Positions 1 to 10,576 of a DNA stretch of 64,000 bases are shown piece after piece (position 1 is the first letter of the stretch; every line of letters begins with the position of its first letter). The DNA lies in contig CM070596.1 in NCBI GenBank assembly GCA_036346395.1, positions 19,444,177-19,508,176 of the forward strand, in the 5' to 3' direction. Made by a program: the position numbers and the translations under genes. Below the pieces are notes generated by a model. That model saw only the letters and a list, made by a program, of their open reading frames with translations, had not been told where the DNA came from and did no database searches. This DNA comes from Hsuehochloa calcarea. Its lineage: Eukaryota; Streptophyta; Magnoliopsida; Poales; Poaceae.

Positions 1-135
1 CCAACTTCTGCCCGCCCAACTGGGACGGGTGGTGCAACCCGCCGCGGCCGCATGCACTTCGACATGGCGCAGCCGTCCTGGGAAAAGATCGGCATATCTA
101 CCGCGGTGGCATCATCCCCCGTCATATACCAAAGG
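1..135 (+). pseudogene. alpha-expansin exon 2 fragment
   Basis: This stretch matches the end of exon 2 of the intact alpha-expansin at 21.0-22.2 kb. It keeps NFCPPN, the Trp-Cys-Asn-Pro-Pro stretch, the HFD region in shifted frames, GGIIPV and the end of the exon with an AGGTAC splice donor. Compared with 21,451-21,592 it lacks about 16 bases after CCCAAC, has a 4-base insertion before the HFD codons and small losses near the Ile-Tyr codons, so it cannot encode expansin. No exon 3 follows. The gene may begin left of the window. Expansins loosen cell walls without cutting polymers; this copy should be inactive. It is probably a tandem duplicate of the gene at 21 kb. Confidence 0.85.
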
Positions 136-1420
136 TACAAACACGTATTGTCTTGGGCATTGCATTGTCTCCAAAGTACAACTTCTCAGCATTGCATACG
201 TCAGCGCCAGCGTTACCTAGCTTGAACAGTAAGTGTTGACCTTACAACAGAAAGCAACATTTGATAATTTGCTAAGATGCTCACAGCTTTGCGTGGGTTC
301 AACTGCACTTGGGATTTTCGGAAGACCTATATGCACATGCACATGCTAGTGTCAACTGGAAGCTAGCCCAACAAAGAAGACATCGAGTTTTTCTCACTTT
401 GACCAGCTAGAGCTCAGATTTCACCTCCTCCTCCCGCTTGTGTTGTGTGACTTGTGCCAATGTATGTGATCTCATGGATCGTGCCCTAGCTAGCGCATTG
501 CCGTACCAATATCGTGTCCCAAAATCTTTTAGCACAGTATGATTCAACCAAAAGAAGAGAGATTTACGTAACTCTTCGACGCCGGCCGCTCGATCCATCT
601 ACTTACCATGTAGGGCTATACCTTTTTATACGATGGAGGCCACTATTATAGAGTATAATTTTCTCTCCTCTCTTCCTTCTGATTTAGTGTTCCCATCGAT
701 GATAAGAGAACTAGCTAGAGACTTTGATGTGTGGTCTTTTAAACCGCATGGACACACTCTCAATTATGCCAATTATCTATAACATATAGAGTGAGAAAGA
801 ACCTGGCACTCATATGTTACTGCTATTCCATGAGCTTCACTGTTGATCCTTTTCACACATACATACAGAGGAACAGTACGTCATGTATATATATACAGGA
901 GCCAGGAACTGCCATTATTGAACCGATGAAAACGGAAACGTTGCAACGTATTCAAACCATTCACATCCGAAACTGATGCATGCAGTCATTCATTAGGCGC
1001 AGTATCAACAACACCTACATGCTTGCTTCTTGCGTAACATGGCCAGTTCCAATCCTTTCATGCTTAATTAGCGCTTTTGCATGCAACCAAGAAGCACTGC
1101 TCCATACGTTTACGACTGAAGAACCCTTTACTTGACAACACAAAAAATATGTCGCTGCTATTAGTCTTTCACACACAGCCATTTAGTTTATTTTTAAAAG
1201 GAGAGGAGGGAGTTTAAACGAACCCTATGATTCTAATTCCTTAAGTCAAGCAACAAGCAACCATCACACGAGATCATTTCTTATTAGAATCACTATTAAA
1301 CACGTGGCATTTCTGATTATAAAATAATCTTACATTAAACATTGGACGGTCCTCCATGTCTCGAGTCAAACAGGTTTAGGTGAAACGGATCAACATCCTG
1401 TTGTTGCACAAGGGTTAATT
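136..1420. other. intergenic, nothing recognised
   Basis: AT-rich sequence after the expansin fragment. No coding exon, RNA gene or transposon end could be supported. The expected expansin exon 3 was looked for and not seen. Confidence 0.5.
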
Positions 1421-1439
1421 GCCCGATCTTTCACAGTAC

Positions 1440-1640
1440 AGAAAAATTACAGTAACACTCCGACAGTTATGTAGTAACATGATATCGTTCGTGCAATAAC
1501 ACTCTGGCAGTAGTGTAATATCACTCTGGATGGTGTGCAGCAACACTTCGATTGGCGTGCAGTAACACTCGGATGACGTGTAGTAGAACTCCGGTAGGGG
1601 AGTAGTAACGCTCCATCTTTCGTGCGATAACACAACTTTT
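1440..1640. repeat. degenerate tandem repeat, about 22 bp unit
   Basis: About eight imperfect units with a consensus near GTGCAGTAACACTCCGGATG run head to tail. Each keeps a core AACACTC or ATCACTC and a GTGTAG/GTGCAG spacer. Short open frames on the minus strand here are by-products of the repeat. Confidence 0.7.
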
Positions 1641-2201
1641 GTAGTGTAGTGACGAGCTTAATAAGTGGTTGAATCGCCCTAGATCAGCAGGACCCGAAGT
1701 AGAAGTGATCAGCCATAGCCTCCCAAATCGTGAACAAAGGATTGATCACTAATTAGAAGATTGAATCATGTAGATTCCGTAGACAATGTCAAGAATAATA
1801 CGTCCTTAATCTGCGCCAACTCTCACAAACACTAGATGGAAAAATCTCAAGAACACACATAAAACATGGCCGCCAAAATCAGCAACGATTTTTTTGGTAT
1901 TTTCTTCAACGCAAAAAACATCCCCCATACAAGAGGCGTCGACTTGGGTTATATATCCCTGTGCACGCACACAAATAGGAAACTAACTAATAGATGAGGA
2001 AATAGATCGAATTTAAAGGAAACTCCTTATAGATAAGAAAATAGATTAACAGCTTGGACTGGATTCCATTTTAGTAGTTGATTCTGACTTTCCCACCCAG
2101 AAAAACTTCTACTTGCATACACAAACTCCTGCTTGCTCACGCCTCCACGCACTCCTTGCGTCGCACGCCCATGCACACATGCGCTCACACTTGGGGCCAT
2201 A
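1641..2201. other. unassigned, probable retroelement debris
   Basis: No gene is visible. The stretch leads directly into a Ty3 protease fragment on the minus strand and contains untranslated-looking AT-rich sequence, so it may be the LTR side of that old element. No LTR ends could be defined. Confidence 0.35.
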
Positions 2202-2480
2202 TCATCCTCCCCTTTGATACAAAACCGTCATCAGTTTTAGGGTATTGTTGATGAGCCTCTTGCTGGATACCACGATGTCACATTTGATATCTTCGGTTTT
2301 AGGCAGCAAAGTTTGAAATTCTCCCTTATGCATAAAAGTATATCGATTGGACCTCCCTTGATAAGTAGCATTGCGATCAAATTGCCATGGACATCCCAAT
2401 AGTAGGTGACACACATGCAACGGTACCACGTCAGACTCCAACTTGTCAATATAGCAATCAATAGAAAAATGCACCGTCAC
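2202..2480 (-). pseudogene. Ty3-type retrotransposon protease fragment
   Basis: Read on the minus strand, the segment encodes VTVHFSIDCYIDKLESDVV followed by CHLLLGCPWQFDR and GRSNRYTFMHKG. This is the region after the protease active site in many grass Ty3 polyproteins, where CHLLLGRPWQFDR is typical. It is only about 90 residues; gag, the catalytic Asp motif and reverse transcriptase are missing on either side. The reading frame stops being recognisable exactly where the CACTA terminus at 2,483 begins, so the CACTA element probably inserted into this retroelement. Confidence 0.7.
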
Positions 2481-2482
2481 CT

Positions 2483-2700
2483 CACTACCAGAAAAACGGG
2501 AATCCCTCACGGCCTTTGATTTTTTTGACAGGCAAGTAAAGAACGTTAGGGATTCCTATTTTTTGTGACAGGAAAAATAATTCCATCAGAAAAAATTGAA
2601 TTTTCTTGACAGGTATAGCAAAACTATCAGGAAAAATCTATTTTGCTGTCGGTTTGTGCAAAACTGTGAGTAATTCTAATTCTACACACAGGTTACAATC
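2483..2700 (+). mobile_element. CACTA transposon terminus
   Basis: The sequence CACTACCAGAAAAACGGG matches the usual start of CACTA (En/Spm) terminal inverted repeats. It is followed by short subterminal repeats containing TTGACAGG, GTGACAGG, TTGACAGG and ATCAGGAAAAA, the arrangement expected at the end of such an element. The preceding three bases are CCT. A matching opposite end (TTTTCTGGTAGTG followed by CCT) was not found, so the element is either truncated or its far end has decayed. Confidence 0.65.
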
Positions 2701-3240
2701 GTCACGTTAATTCTTTGCATCTTCCCCAAATCCCTAAAGCCACAGCACATTTGTTCTCTTCTCGTCCAAATAGCACAGCTCCACCCCATCTCCTCATCAC
2801 TGTCTCTTCAGAGGCTGCCCCTACGCCCGCGCCCCAGCCACCGCCCCTCCCATTTGCCCCTGCGCCCAGCCCCTCCCCTTCACCTCTCCACCTCCACGCC
2901 TGCCCCCCACAACGCTTCCGGACGCCACCCCCATGCCCGAGACCAGCCCCCTCCCCTTCACTCCCACGCCCATCCCCTTCCGTCTGCCGCCACGCCTGGC
3001 CCCCTGCCCTTCACCCCTCGGTTGTCGCCCCCAGGCCTCGCCCCCTCCCCCACCCAGCCCCCTTCCCTCCGGCGCTCCACCCGCCCCCTCCTCCACCCGC
3101 CTCCCATTAGCCCTGCGCTTGGCCCCTTCCTTTCGCCCTGACTAGCCCTTTCTCTCCGCCCCCATTCTTTACAGGCCCGTGCACCATCGCACCGCCGTCC
3201 ACCATGTCGACGCCCTCACTCTGTGGTCGCAGGTGTTAGA
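2700..3240. other. C-rich low-complexity region
   Basis: Strongly C-rich, G-poor sequence made of CCCCTCC/GCCCCC runs. Long open frames on both strands result from composition only, encoding Pro/Ser/Ala on plus and Gly/Arg on minus. It resembles the GC-rich first exon or leader of a grass gene, but no exon could be identified. Confidence 0.5.
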
Positions 3241-3319
3241 ATTGGGCTCATATGTGTAAAGGTCCATTCATTCCTGAAATTCCAAAGCATACATGATTAG
3301 TCCCATATTGCCTAGACCA

Positions 3320-3560
3320 GTATGGTAAAAAATATAGACTAATGTGGTCGAAGGTATAGACCAGTATGGACAAAACAATGTGGTCAAAGCTATAGACCAG
3401 TGTGGTCGAAGGTATAGACTAGTGCGGTCGAAACACTGTGGTCGAAACAAATGGTCAAAACACAGTTGTCGAAAATTACCTGTCGGATCTATAGACCAGG
3501 GTGGTCAGAATACACTAGTCGAAGCTATAAACCAGTGTGTAATCAGGATTTGATAAACAC
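3320..3560. repeat. degenerate array of TATAGACCAGTGTGGTCGAAG units
   Basis: Around ten imperfect copies of a unit containing TATAGACCAG and GTGGTCGAA are arranged head to tail with variable spacing. The GGTCGAA/GGTCAAA cores recall the subterminal arrays of CACTA elements. A related array with GGTCGTAGA cores lies at 11,595-11,815. Confidence 0.65.
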
Positions 3561-4126
3561 TGCTTAAATACTATTAATTGGTTTTGAATTAGCAGTTACC
3601 AGTGGTTTAATTTGCAATTACTAGAGAGTAATTGCCCCGGCCTTAAAAAGATACGAAGACGTTAAGATCAAAAACCGATCGAAACACCTCTATTTTTCTG
3701 TTTCTTCCTCTCCGCTCTTTGGTGCTGAAGTGTTGTGTTGTTCGAACCATTCTATCCCTTCTTCTCGGCGTGCACCGACATGGAGGGTGAGCGGGTATCT
3801 CGAACCTTTGTCGCAGAGTTCACTTGCACGGGGTGGTAATAAGGTTTCTGGGCAGTGCATCTGCGCGCCTGCTCACTACATTGCATCATCTACATTCTGC
3901 ACTACTTCGACCAATGTTTCATGTCTGTGCTGCTTTTTGTTCTTCATCACTCCCGACTGTAAGTTGGTCGTACGATCAGACTATTCTGTTGTAAATATTT
4001 TATTATGTATATTTAGAAGTGAAATGAGTAGTCTGCTGTTAGAATCATTTTATGCATAATTAGTTTTGTGTGATCTTTGTCTCATAATAAAATCTAGAAT
4101 TAACTTAATGCCCACATTTTCAACAG

Positions 4127-4258
4127 CAAGTGCCTTTGTCTCTGTGTCGAGCATTGCCATGAGAACATGGAGTATGATGAAGGTGTTTGTGTGGAGTGCA
4201 AGGTGTTCGATGAATTGCCCCCAAAAGATTTGGAGTTCAGAAAAAGTTTATTTTTGAG
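4127..4258 (+). pseudogene. Cys-rich exon-like fragment, unrecognised
   Basis: After an acceptor-like TTTTCAACAG the plus strand reads KCLCLCVEHCHENMEYD and then EGVCVECKVFDELPPK. The spaced Cys and His residues suggest a piece of a zinc-binding domain. The start is set by the splice acceptor and the end by loss of sense near the stop in TTTTTGAGC. No family could be named and no neighbouring exon was found. It may be another captured gene piece, or chance. Confidence 0.3.
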
Positions 4259-4591
4259 CATATGTTCTAATGGGAGTAGTTTTTATCATTTAATCGAAAG
4301 AAATTACACTTCATATCTACATGCACTCTACTAAATGAACGGAGATAAATCTCAAATTCCTCTATGAAACAACAAAGTTGCAGACACTGTGGCAGGACCA
4401 ATCAAGGGAGTTGCACCTTTATCATTGGCTAGGATTGTACTTGTATTTGCAGGACTTGCACAATGATAGGTATGGTTTCTTGTGCTAATATAACATGTAG
4501 GTATTTAACAATCTATTTATTTTTGAAGTTAATTGAAGCCTAATTAGGTACATAGAAGTTGCATCATGAAATTTGTTGTTTTATGTTTGCC

Positions 4592-4670
4592 GCAACAAGA
4601 TTTCAGTGTATGTCTTTTCATGCATGCAGCAACAACAAGATTTCAGTGTATGCATTGTCATGCATGCAGC
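4592..4670. repeat. two-copy tandem duplication, about 40 bp
   Basis: The unit beginning CAACAAGATTTCAGTGTATG and ending TCATGCATGCAG occurs twice in a row with a few differences (TGTCTTTT versus TGCATTGT). Confidence 0.8.
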
Positions 4671-5555
4671 AATAATATTTACCTTGCTTACTCAGAACAT
4701 GGTTGTTAGCATCGTTTGTGTGCATTCTGTTTTCATAAATTTTTACTAAGCCAACGTACAAAAGTGTAATTATAGGGTACTTTTGATGCCATGAACTATC
4801 TAAATTTTATCCGCAGAGAGCTCTCAATACTATATAAAATTGTAGTTATTCCTATTGATAGAGATAGCCCTCAATTCAATGTCACACACTAGTTAAAGCA
4901 TTACACATATCTGAATGTTTGCACGAATGGGCATGCATTTCATCTCTGAATATTTGCATGAATAGTCAAGCATTTGTGTATATTTAATGCTTGGAAGAAG
5001 CCTGCTTATGGGCTAATCAATTTTTTATGTGTCAATCAAATTTACAATTTTTGTGCTAATGTTTTACTTATTTACTTCATATATAGTAGGAAGTTGAACA
5101 CTTGTAGCTTGAACACTTGTAGATTCTGAACTTGGATGGAGCTTCTTGCTACTTGAGAGATAATAGAGATTTGAGATTTGTAAGATTTAGTTTTGTCGAT
5201 AGTTTAGTATTGATCTTACGAATGAATAATCGAGGTCTCCTAGAATTAGAACCATGTAGAGAATGACACAGAGATTTAGAAAGGATCAGGTCTTCTCCAT
5301 AGAGAATAAAAATCCTACTCCTGTGTCGCTATATTGACTATGCTATTTACAATCAGAGAAAGAACTAATGCATAGTGTCTTCCTCCGGATCTGTCCCAAT
5401 GTCCACTGACTCTTGCCTTTATATATGGCATGAAGGGATAACAGTTACTTCAGATAAAAAGATACCTTAACGCTTGATAAAATATGTCTGTTGATAGAGG
5501 TTGTTTATCAGATAAATAACACTCTACGTCGCTTAGCAGCTATCATCTTATCTGA

Positions 5556-6604
5556 TTGTACCCCGTTTCGTCCCCTCCCCGTTCACGCCCGTGCCCGCGA
5601 GCCCCCCGCGCGCCCACTCACGCACGTCGGCCCGCCCCACAACTGCCGCCCCTCCCTCTAACGTCGCCCTCTCCCCCAGTCCGCTCTCCCCTCTCCCCTC
5701 AGTCCGCTCCTCCCCCGGCCGAATCCCCTCGCCCCTCCCTCTCCCGTCGCCCGCTCCCCCTCAGTCCGCTCCCCCCACGCCCGCGACCGCTCCCCCCCCC
5801 ACGCCCGCGACCGCTCCTCCCCTTCCCCTCCCCCATCCTCGCCTGACCAAATCCCCTCCCCGCCACGCCCACGGCCGCTCCTCCCCTTCCCCTCCCCCGC
5901 CCTCGCCCTAATCCCCTCCAACCCCGACCCCGACGTCCTCTTCGCCACTGCCTCGAGCGACGGATCCGTCGCCTCCTTCTCCCTCTCCTCCCGCATCTCC
6001 TCCTCCACCCAAACCGCTCTCTAGGTTCGTCTCCCTCCCTCCTCTCCCCATTCCCTATTCCAAGAGCAAGAAACGTGAGGAGATGGCGGCAGCGATGCCG
6101 ACGGCGCAGGCGCAGGCAGGGGTGGATGCGCTCCAGGTTCGTCTCCCTCCCCCTCTCCCCCGTTCCCTCCGCCTCGCCCACCGCCTCTCGACCCTCCGCC
6201 CCTCCTTCGCCCTCGTCCACCTCCGCCCCTCCGCCTCGCCCACCGCCTCTCGCCCCGTCCCTCTACCTCCCATTCCCCTCGCCCGACGCCGCAACGCCCT
6301 CACCCCGCCCGCCACCGAGTCGCCCTCGCCCCTCGCCCCAGTGCACCGACGAGCCGCCCTTGCCCCTAGCCCATCTCCCCCGAGCCTTTCTCGCCCCTCC
6401 GCACTCCGCCCCTCGCCCCGCATCCTCCGCCTCCATTGTCGGCCTCGCCCCTCGAACCCGCCCTCTTCTCCAACCTTGCCAGTCCTCTCCTCTTTGTCCT
6501 TCTCCTCACCTGCAGCCCCGTTCTTGGCCTCTCCCCTTCCAACTCGGGGAAAGCCAGATCTATGTCGGCAGGCGCGGCACTCAGAGGAAGAGGAAGCGGC
6601 GGCG
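5556..6604. other. C-rich leader region before the PBD fragment
   Basis: C-rich, G-poor sequence with open frames on all strands that reflect composition. Two exon-like pieces stand out: one ending near 6,022 that reads LFATASSDGSVASFSLSS, resembling a WD-repeat blade, and one at 6,083-6,139 that starts MAAAMPTAQAQAGVDALQ. Each is followed by the same GTTCGTCTCCCTCC sequence, which could serve as a splice donor. They may be further captured first exons, but no family is certain. Confidence 0.35.
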
Positions 6605-6880
6605 ATGGAGTGCGTCTTCGGCGTCGTGGGGGCCTTCGGTGAGCCCGGCAACCGGTAAGACCTCCCCCCAACCATATATACCTTTTAGCCGACTACTCTG
6701 TCACGAGTCTGGATGTTTTGGGCTCTCGATCTGACCCGATCTAGTTGGTTTCGTGCTAGGGATTTTTCTGGTGGTGATTCTGGCAGCGTCCAGTTCACGG
6801 ATTATGTGCAGAAGAATGTTCACCTGTACAAGTTCAAGAACAACTTGCCCCTCTCCACCACCGCCACTGCCCTCCGCAAG
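6605..6880 (+). pseudogene. proteasome subunit beta type-2 (PBD) gene fragment
   Basis: Two exons are visible. Exon 1 (6,605-6,654) starts MECVFGVVG, the N-terminus of the 20S proteasome beta-2-type subunit (plant PBD), then jumps to FGEPGN, so about 40 codons of the normal first part are missing in phase. It ends at a GTAAGA donor. Exon 2 (6,787-6,880) follows a GGCAG acceptor and reads VQFTDYVQKNVHLYKFKNN then LPLSTTATALRK, again lacking about nine codons (the ANFTRGEL part) before TALRK. The remaining exons are absent. In the cell this subunit helps build the proteasome core; this copy cannot. The retained intron shows it came from genomic DNA, not from mRNA. Confidence 0.85.
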
Positions 6881-7642
6881 GTATTGATTCGGTTCGGTTT
6901 TCTGGCGCCTTAATTTCTCACCGAAAGGGGTTAGCTTGTGCAGTACTTTACCTTTTGTCATGGAAAGGGGTTAGCTTGGTGTAGTGGCATGCCTATCTGT
7001 GTGGTTTATGGTTTGATTGCTTGGATATTTGCATGTGCTGTTTGGAGATAGGTGATGTGATATTGGGGAATTTTCGGCCAATGCCGAATTGGCGATTGGA
7101 TAATTTAAAATGTGGTAGTGTTGCCATTTTAATGTATCTGGGGTGGTATAAGGGAAACTGTTGTACATGAGAATATGAGATAAATATTATCCACTGATAG
7201 CACAGTAAATGTTGGTTTGAAAGAACAACATGAATGTCAAATTAGGAGTAGATGCATAGTTTCTCTGGTGGTGAAAGAACAACACGAATGTGAAATTAGT
7301 ACATGCTTAGTTTCTCTGATGGCTAAATGTGGGCCTTATTAGGAACTATCTGATCTATGAGGGTTTTGGGATTTTGAGGGCAAAGAGCAACTATTTAACT
7401 AGAGCATCCAAGTTCTGTTCCCATGTTATTTTAGATTCTTTGGTCAACTTACTGAAATATTTGCAAAACAATGTGCAATTGCTCCATTTTACTAGATGCA
7501 TGTCATAATGAATCAAAAATTTATGTGTTTTTAGAGTTTCAGTCGATATTGTTTTAAGGCAGGAATGTGTCTGTTTTGATTAAGAGTGGGGACATATATA
7601 TCATATTTGGTAAAAAAGAAAAATGAAAAATTGCTTAAAAAA
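6881..7642. other. intron-like spacer, nothing recognised
   Basis: T-rich sequence between the PBD piece and the tRNA gene. It holds two near-copies of a stretch around GAAAGAACAACATGAATGT and GAAAGAACAACACGAATGT (7,220-7,290). No exon is seen. Confidence 0.45.
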
Positions 7643-7713
7643 GGGCCCAACCGGGTTTGAACCGGTGACCTCTTAATCTGCAGTCAAATGCTCTACAACT
7701 GGGCTATGGACCC
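7643..7713 (-). tRNA. tRNA-Cys (GCA)
   Basis: On the minus strand the sequence folds as a 71-base tRNA. The acceptor stem is GGGTCCA with TGGGCCC (one G-T pair). The anticodon loop is CTGCAGA with anticodon GCA, and the T arm is ACCGG-TTCAAAC-CCGGT. The D stem has one C-A mismatch and the anticodon stem one G-T pair. CCA is not encoded, as expected in plants. No T-run terminator was checked as decisive on the minus strand. It lies between the PBD and galactosyltransferase fragments, in the opposite direction. The small stem defects leave open whether it is expressed. Confidence 0.88.
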
Positions 7714-7820
7714 TTGCTGGCATTTTTGAGAAGTTAATTGATATCTGACCGTTTAATATATAAGTTACTTAGCTCTGAATATGAGCAGATAACATGTTTG
7801 GCCCTCCTACTGTTTGGCAG

Positions 7821-8386
7821 GCCCTTCCTCTGCCTGATGAACCAGTTGAGATTTTCATTGGCATCCTATCATCTGTCAATCATTTTGCTCAGCGTATGGG
7901 TATGAGGAAGACATGGATGTCCACTGTCCAGAAGTCACCAAATGTGGTATCTCATTTCTTTGTTGCACTGGTAAATCCTAGAGCATAAATCTAACAGCTT
8001 TTGTTTATTCATGTATTTTGTTAACTTGAACTCATGGACTTTTGGATCTCCAGCATGGCAGAAAGGAAGTGGATATGCAATTGAAAAAGGAGGCATAACT
8101 TTTTGGGGACATTGTTTTTGTGCCTTTCCTGGATAACTATGATTTACTTGTTCTGAAGACTCTTGCAATATGCGAGTATGGGGTAGTTTGATGATCTCAA
8201 CTCTACTTTCCTGGGTAACTATGATTTAGTTGTTCTAAACACTCTTGGAACATGGATACTTTTGTTAGACTTGATTCAGTAATCAGTGAAGTTAAGAAGG
8301 TACCAAGTGATAGAAGTCTCTACATAGGGAATATGAATTTTCACCAACGGCCATTTCGCCAGGGGAAATGGTCTATGACTTATGAG
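7821..8386 (+). pseudogene. GT31 beta-1,3-galactosyltransferase fragment (HPGT/GALT-like)
   Basis: Three exon pieces match plant Golgi hydroxyproline-O-galactosyltransferases of family GT31, which add the first galactose to arabinogalactan proteins. Exon 7,821-7,946 reads LPDEPVEIFIGILSSVNHFA then QRMGMRKTWMSTVQKSPNV. Exon 8,054-8,182 reads HGRKEVDMQLKKEA, an in-frame TAA, then FGDIVFVPFLDNYDLLVLKT. The third (to 8,386) reads DTFVRLDSVISEVKKVP and then SLYIGNMNFHQRPFRQGKW, ending at a GTAAAA donor. Just before it, 8,205-8,260 repeats part of exon 2 (FLGNYDLVVLNTL). The metal-binding DDD motif is reduced to a single Asp before TFVR. The signal anchor, any galectin domain and the C-terminal half are missing. 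The fragment is non-functional. Confidence 0.8.
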
Positions 8387-9064
8387 GTAAAACACATGTG
8401 ATATTTTGTTTGACTGTGGTTATTGGATGATATTGTTCATGTATCTTTTGTCATCCTTTTTTCTATTGCTTGAAATACAAGCTAAACTATTTTATTACAG
8501 TGATGATTCCCTAAAAATGTAATTAGTCATCAATTTTTATACTGTGTTGACTGTTTGAAGACAGTTTAAATTTCATATAGTTGACATTGAATTTCTCCCC
8601 TACTATTTAGATGATTAATACATGTTTGTGGTTGGTATTTGAAACTTCTTTCTCTGAAAGTGAATTAGACTTTGCGGTATCCGCTTTTTATTAAATGTCA
8701 ATGGCCAGCTCTGCTAATTTGTATTCAGCCTGGGATGCGTTTATTTGGCCCATGACAAATAAATTGGAATTGTTTTTCTGTATACTGTACTTTGACATCC
8801 TTGTGTCTTCAGAGATTTGAATATTTAAAAAAGTGCGTCCATATCAGAATAGGGACATCCGATTACTAATGTGATTCATTCTTAGCATCAGAAGAATACT
8901 ACTCAGGACGTCGCTGGAAATCTGAACTTAGCATCAGACCGTCTTGAAGTGAGACATTGTACGAGAGCATTCTTTGCTTGTTAGTTACTACATAAGACAT
9001 CTCGCCATAGAGTTTGATTTTATAAACTCATTATACAACGCAATGCTCTACTATATATATGCAG
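8387..9064. other. spacer between gene fragments
   Basis: AT-rich sequence with no recognised exon. It ends in a polypyrimidine and ATATATGCAG acceptor leading into the membrane-protein fragment. Confidence 0.45.
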
Positions 9065-10434
9065 ATTCTGTTCCTGTGACGTCGTCGTCAATCGCGATCA
9101 TCACCACGGTCGTATTTGCATCGACTGCTGTTGTTGCCACGCTCCTCACTGTTTCAACATCATCACTTGTTGCGTCTGGAGTCATCTCTAGGCCCTCTTC
9201 TTACATGATCTCCGAGCCATCACGGAATCTCTTGGTACGTTGTCGTAAACATTTCATGGTCATAAATCAAACAGCAGGCTTATCAACCATCTGATTTTGT
9301 CATTTCCAGAGAATGGCATGCCATATCCAAATGTTTGCTCTGTCCAGATGGCTGTCGATAAATTTGCCGATCGAGTACTACGAGTTCGCAAAGGGGATAG
9401 AATGGTCCATCCCCTACATTCACCTTCCATGGGAAGGCCCCTCTGCAGATCCATTTGTAGGGTACTCCACAATGCCTGCCATTGCATACTCGGAGCTACT
9501 GGAGAGGAGTGCTGTTGGGGCTGACATATCATATCCTTGAGCACAAGGTCAGCAAATGCCAATGCAAACACCGATAGGCGGGAAGCCGGTGATTCCAATG
9601 CAAATCCCGTTAGATGGGAAGCCGCTCACTGCAATGGAGTACCGAACTTTCTTTGAGGTCACATTTCATTGTTGCACCTCTTTTTCTGGCGAGAAACGTT
9701 CTTCTTCTTTGATCCTACCGTTTTCAGGAGCCCTGAATTAGTAAAACATGGATCACTTGCAGAATCAGGACATGAAGCCTGAAGCACAGATAATCATGAA
9801 ACTACAAGACCTGGACGGGTAATGCTTAATTAGCCTTGGTGCGCATTGTTCGACCGACGTACCCTTGAGAAATGACGTATCAAGCGACTGAACTATTTTC
9901 TGGCTGGATGCAGGTGGAAATACTTTGGAAGAAACATGTTCTGGCTGGGTGTGATCGGGGGAGGTCTGATCCTGCTGCATGTGGTTGTCCTCCTCTACTT
10001 CAAATTAAGATACAGAAGCACGGAGAAGCTGCAAAACTACGGCGCACTCGCGTTCCCCAGGTTGGAGATCATGCTTGTAATCCTTGCAATGCCTTGCAGC
10101 ACTGATCAGAGGTGCGTACGCAAGCTCTGCTCATCCATCTATTATAACCCACATGCATGCCGCAATTATCACACTAGACACGATGAAGCTCTTGGATCAC
10201 CTCAATTTGCTGAAACGATCAGGTGGGACTACCGGAGGGCTCGCTGTCGGGATCGTGCTGACCGGCATCCTGACGTCGTTCCTGGTGGCCCTGCTTCTGT
10301 TCCTGTCGCTGGGCATCACGATGGGCCGGGTGCTCCAGTACAAGGAGGTGCACCGGGAGGGGCAGGAGTACCACTGGTGCCAGGAGATCATCAGGCGGAC
10401 GCTCGGCCCCGGCAAGCGAGGGCACTGGATATGA
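9065..10434 (+). pseudogene. multi-pass membrane protein gene fragment (C-terminal part), family not named
   Basis: Five exon pieces with GT-AG borders can be read. Piece 1 (9,065-9,234) is a Ser/Thr/Val-rich hydrophobic segment. Piece 2 (9,310-9,657) reads RMACHIQMFALSRWLS, then PIEYYEFAKGIEWSIPYIHL and DPFVGYSTMPAIAYSE, is stopped by TGA at 9,538-9,540, then continues in frame (PMQTPIGGKPVIPMQIPLDG). Piece 3 (9,763-9,818) gives DMKPEAQIIMKLQDLDG. Piece 4 (9,914-10,111) has a membrane span, NMFWLGVIGGGLILLHVVVL. Piece 5 (10,223-10,434) has another (VLTGILTSFLVALLLFLSL) and ends GKRGHWI-stop. Joining pieces 4 and 5 needs a frame change. The layout suggests the C-terminal end of a plant membrane protein, but I cannot name its function. 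Confidence 0.6.
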
Positions 10435-10576
10435 TTGTTTTCACCTTCAATTTATGGCCAAACTGGGACAGGAAAAACCTATATAATGGTTAGTTGGTGG
10501 CTGTTTTTATATATTTGAGCTAACTTCATGACTAGATATGTATTTCATTTTACCTTTCCTTGGAAACTGCTTGCAG

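Larger units (their letters stand above)
3561..5555. other. intergenic, AT-rich, no clear gene
   Basis: Mostly AT-rich sequence without a convincing coding exon, apart from the Cys-rich exon-like piece at 4,127-4,258 and the short duplication at 4,592-4,670. If the downstream gene fragments belong to one Helitron, its 5' end should lie in or near here, but no TC terminus could be singled out. Confidence 0.4.

Noticed and set aside
2715..3145. Long proline/serine-rich open frames in three frames
   Set aside because: The DNA is almost only C, T and few G; every frame is open because stop codons need A/T-rich triplets. No domain or splice context.
5556..6734. Open frames of up to 219 codons on both strands
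   Set aside because: Compositional effect of C-rich sequence; the real coding signals here are the short PBD exons.
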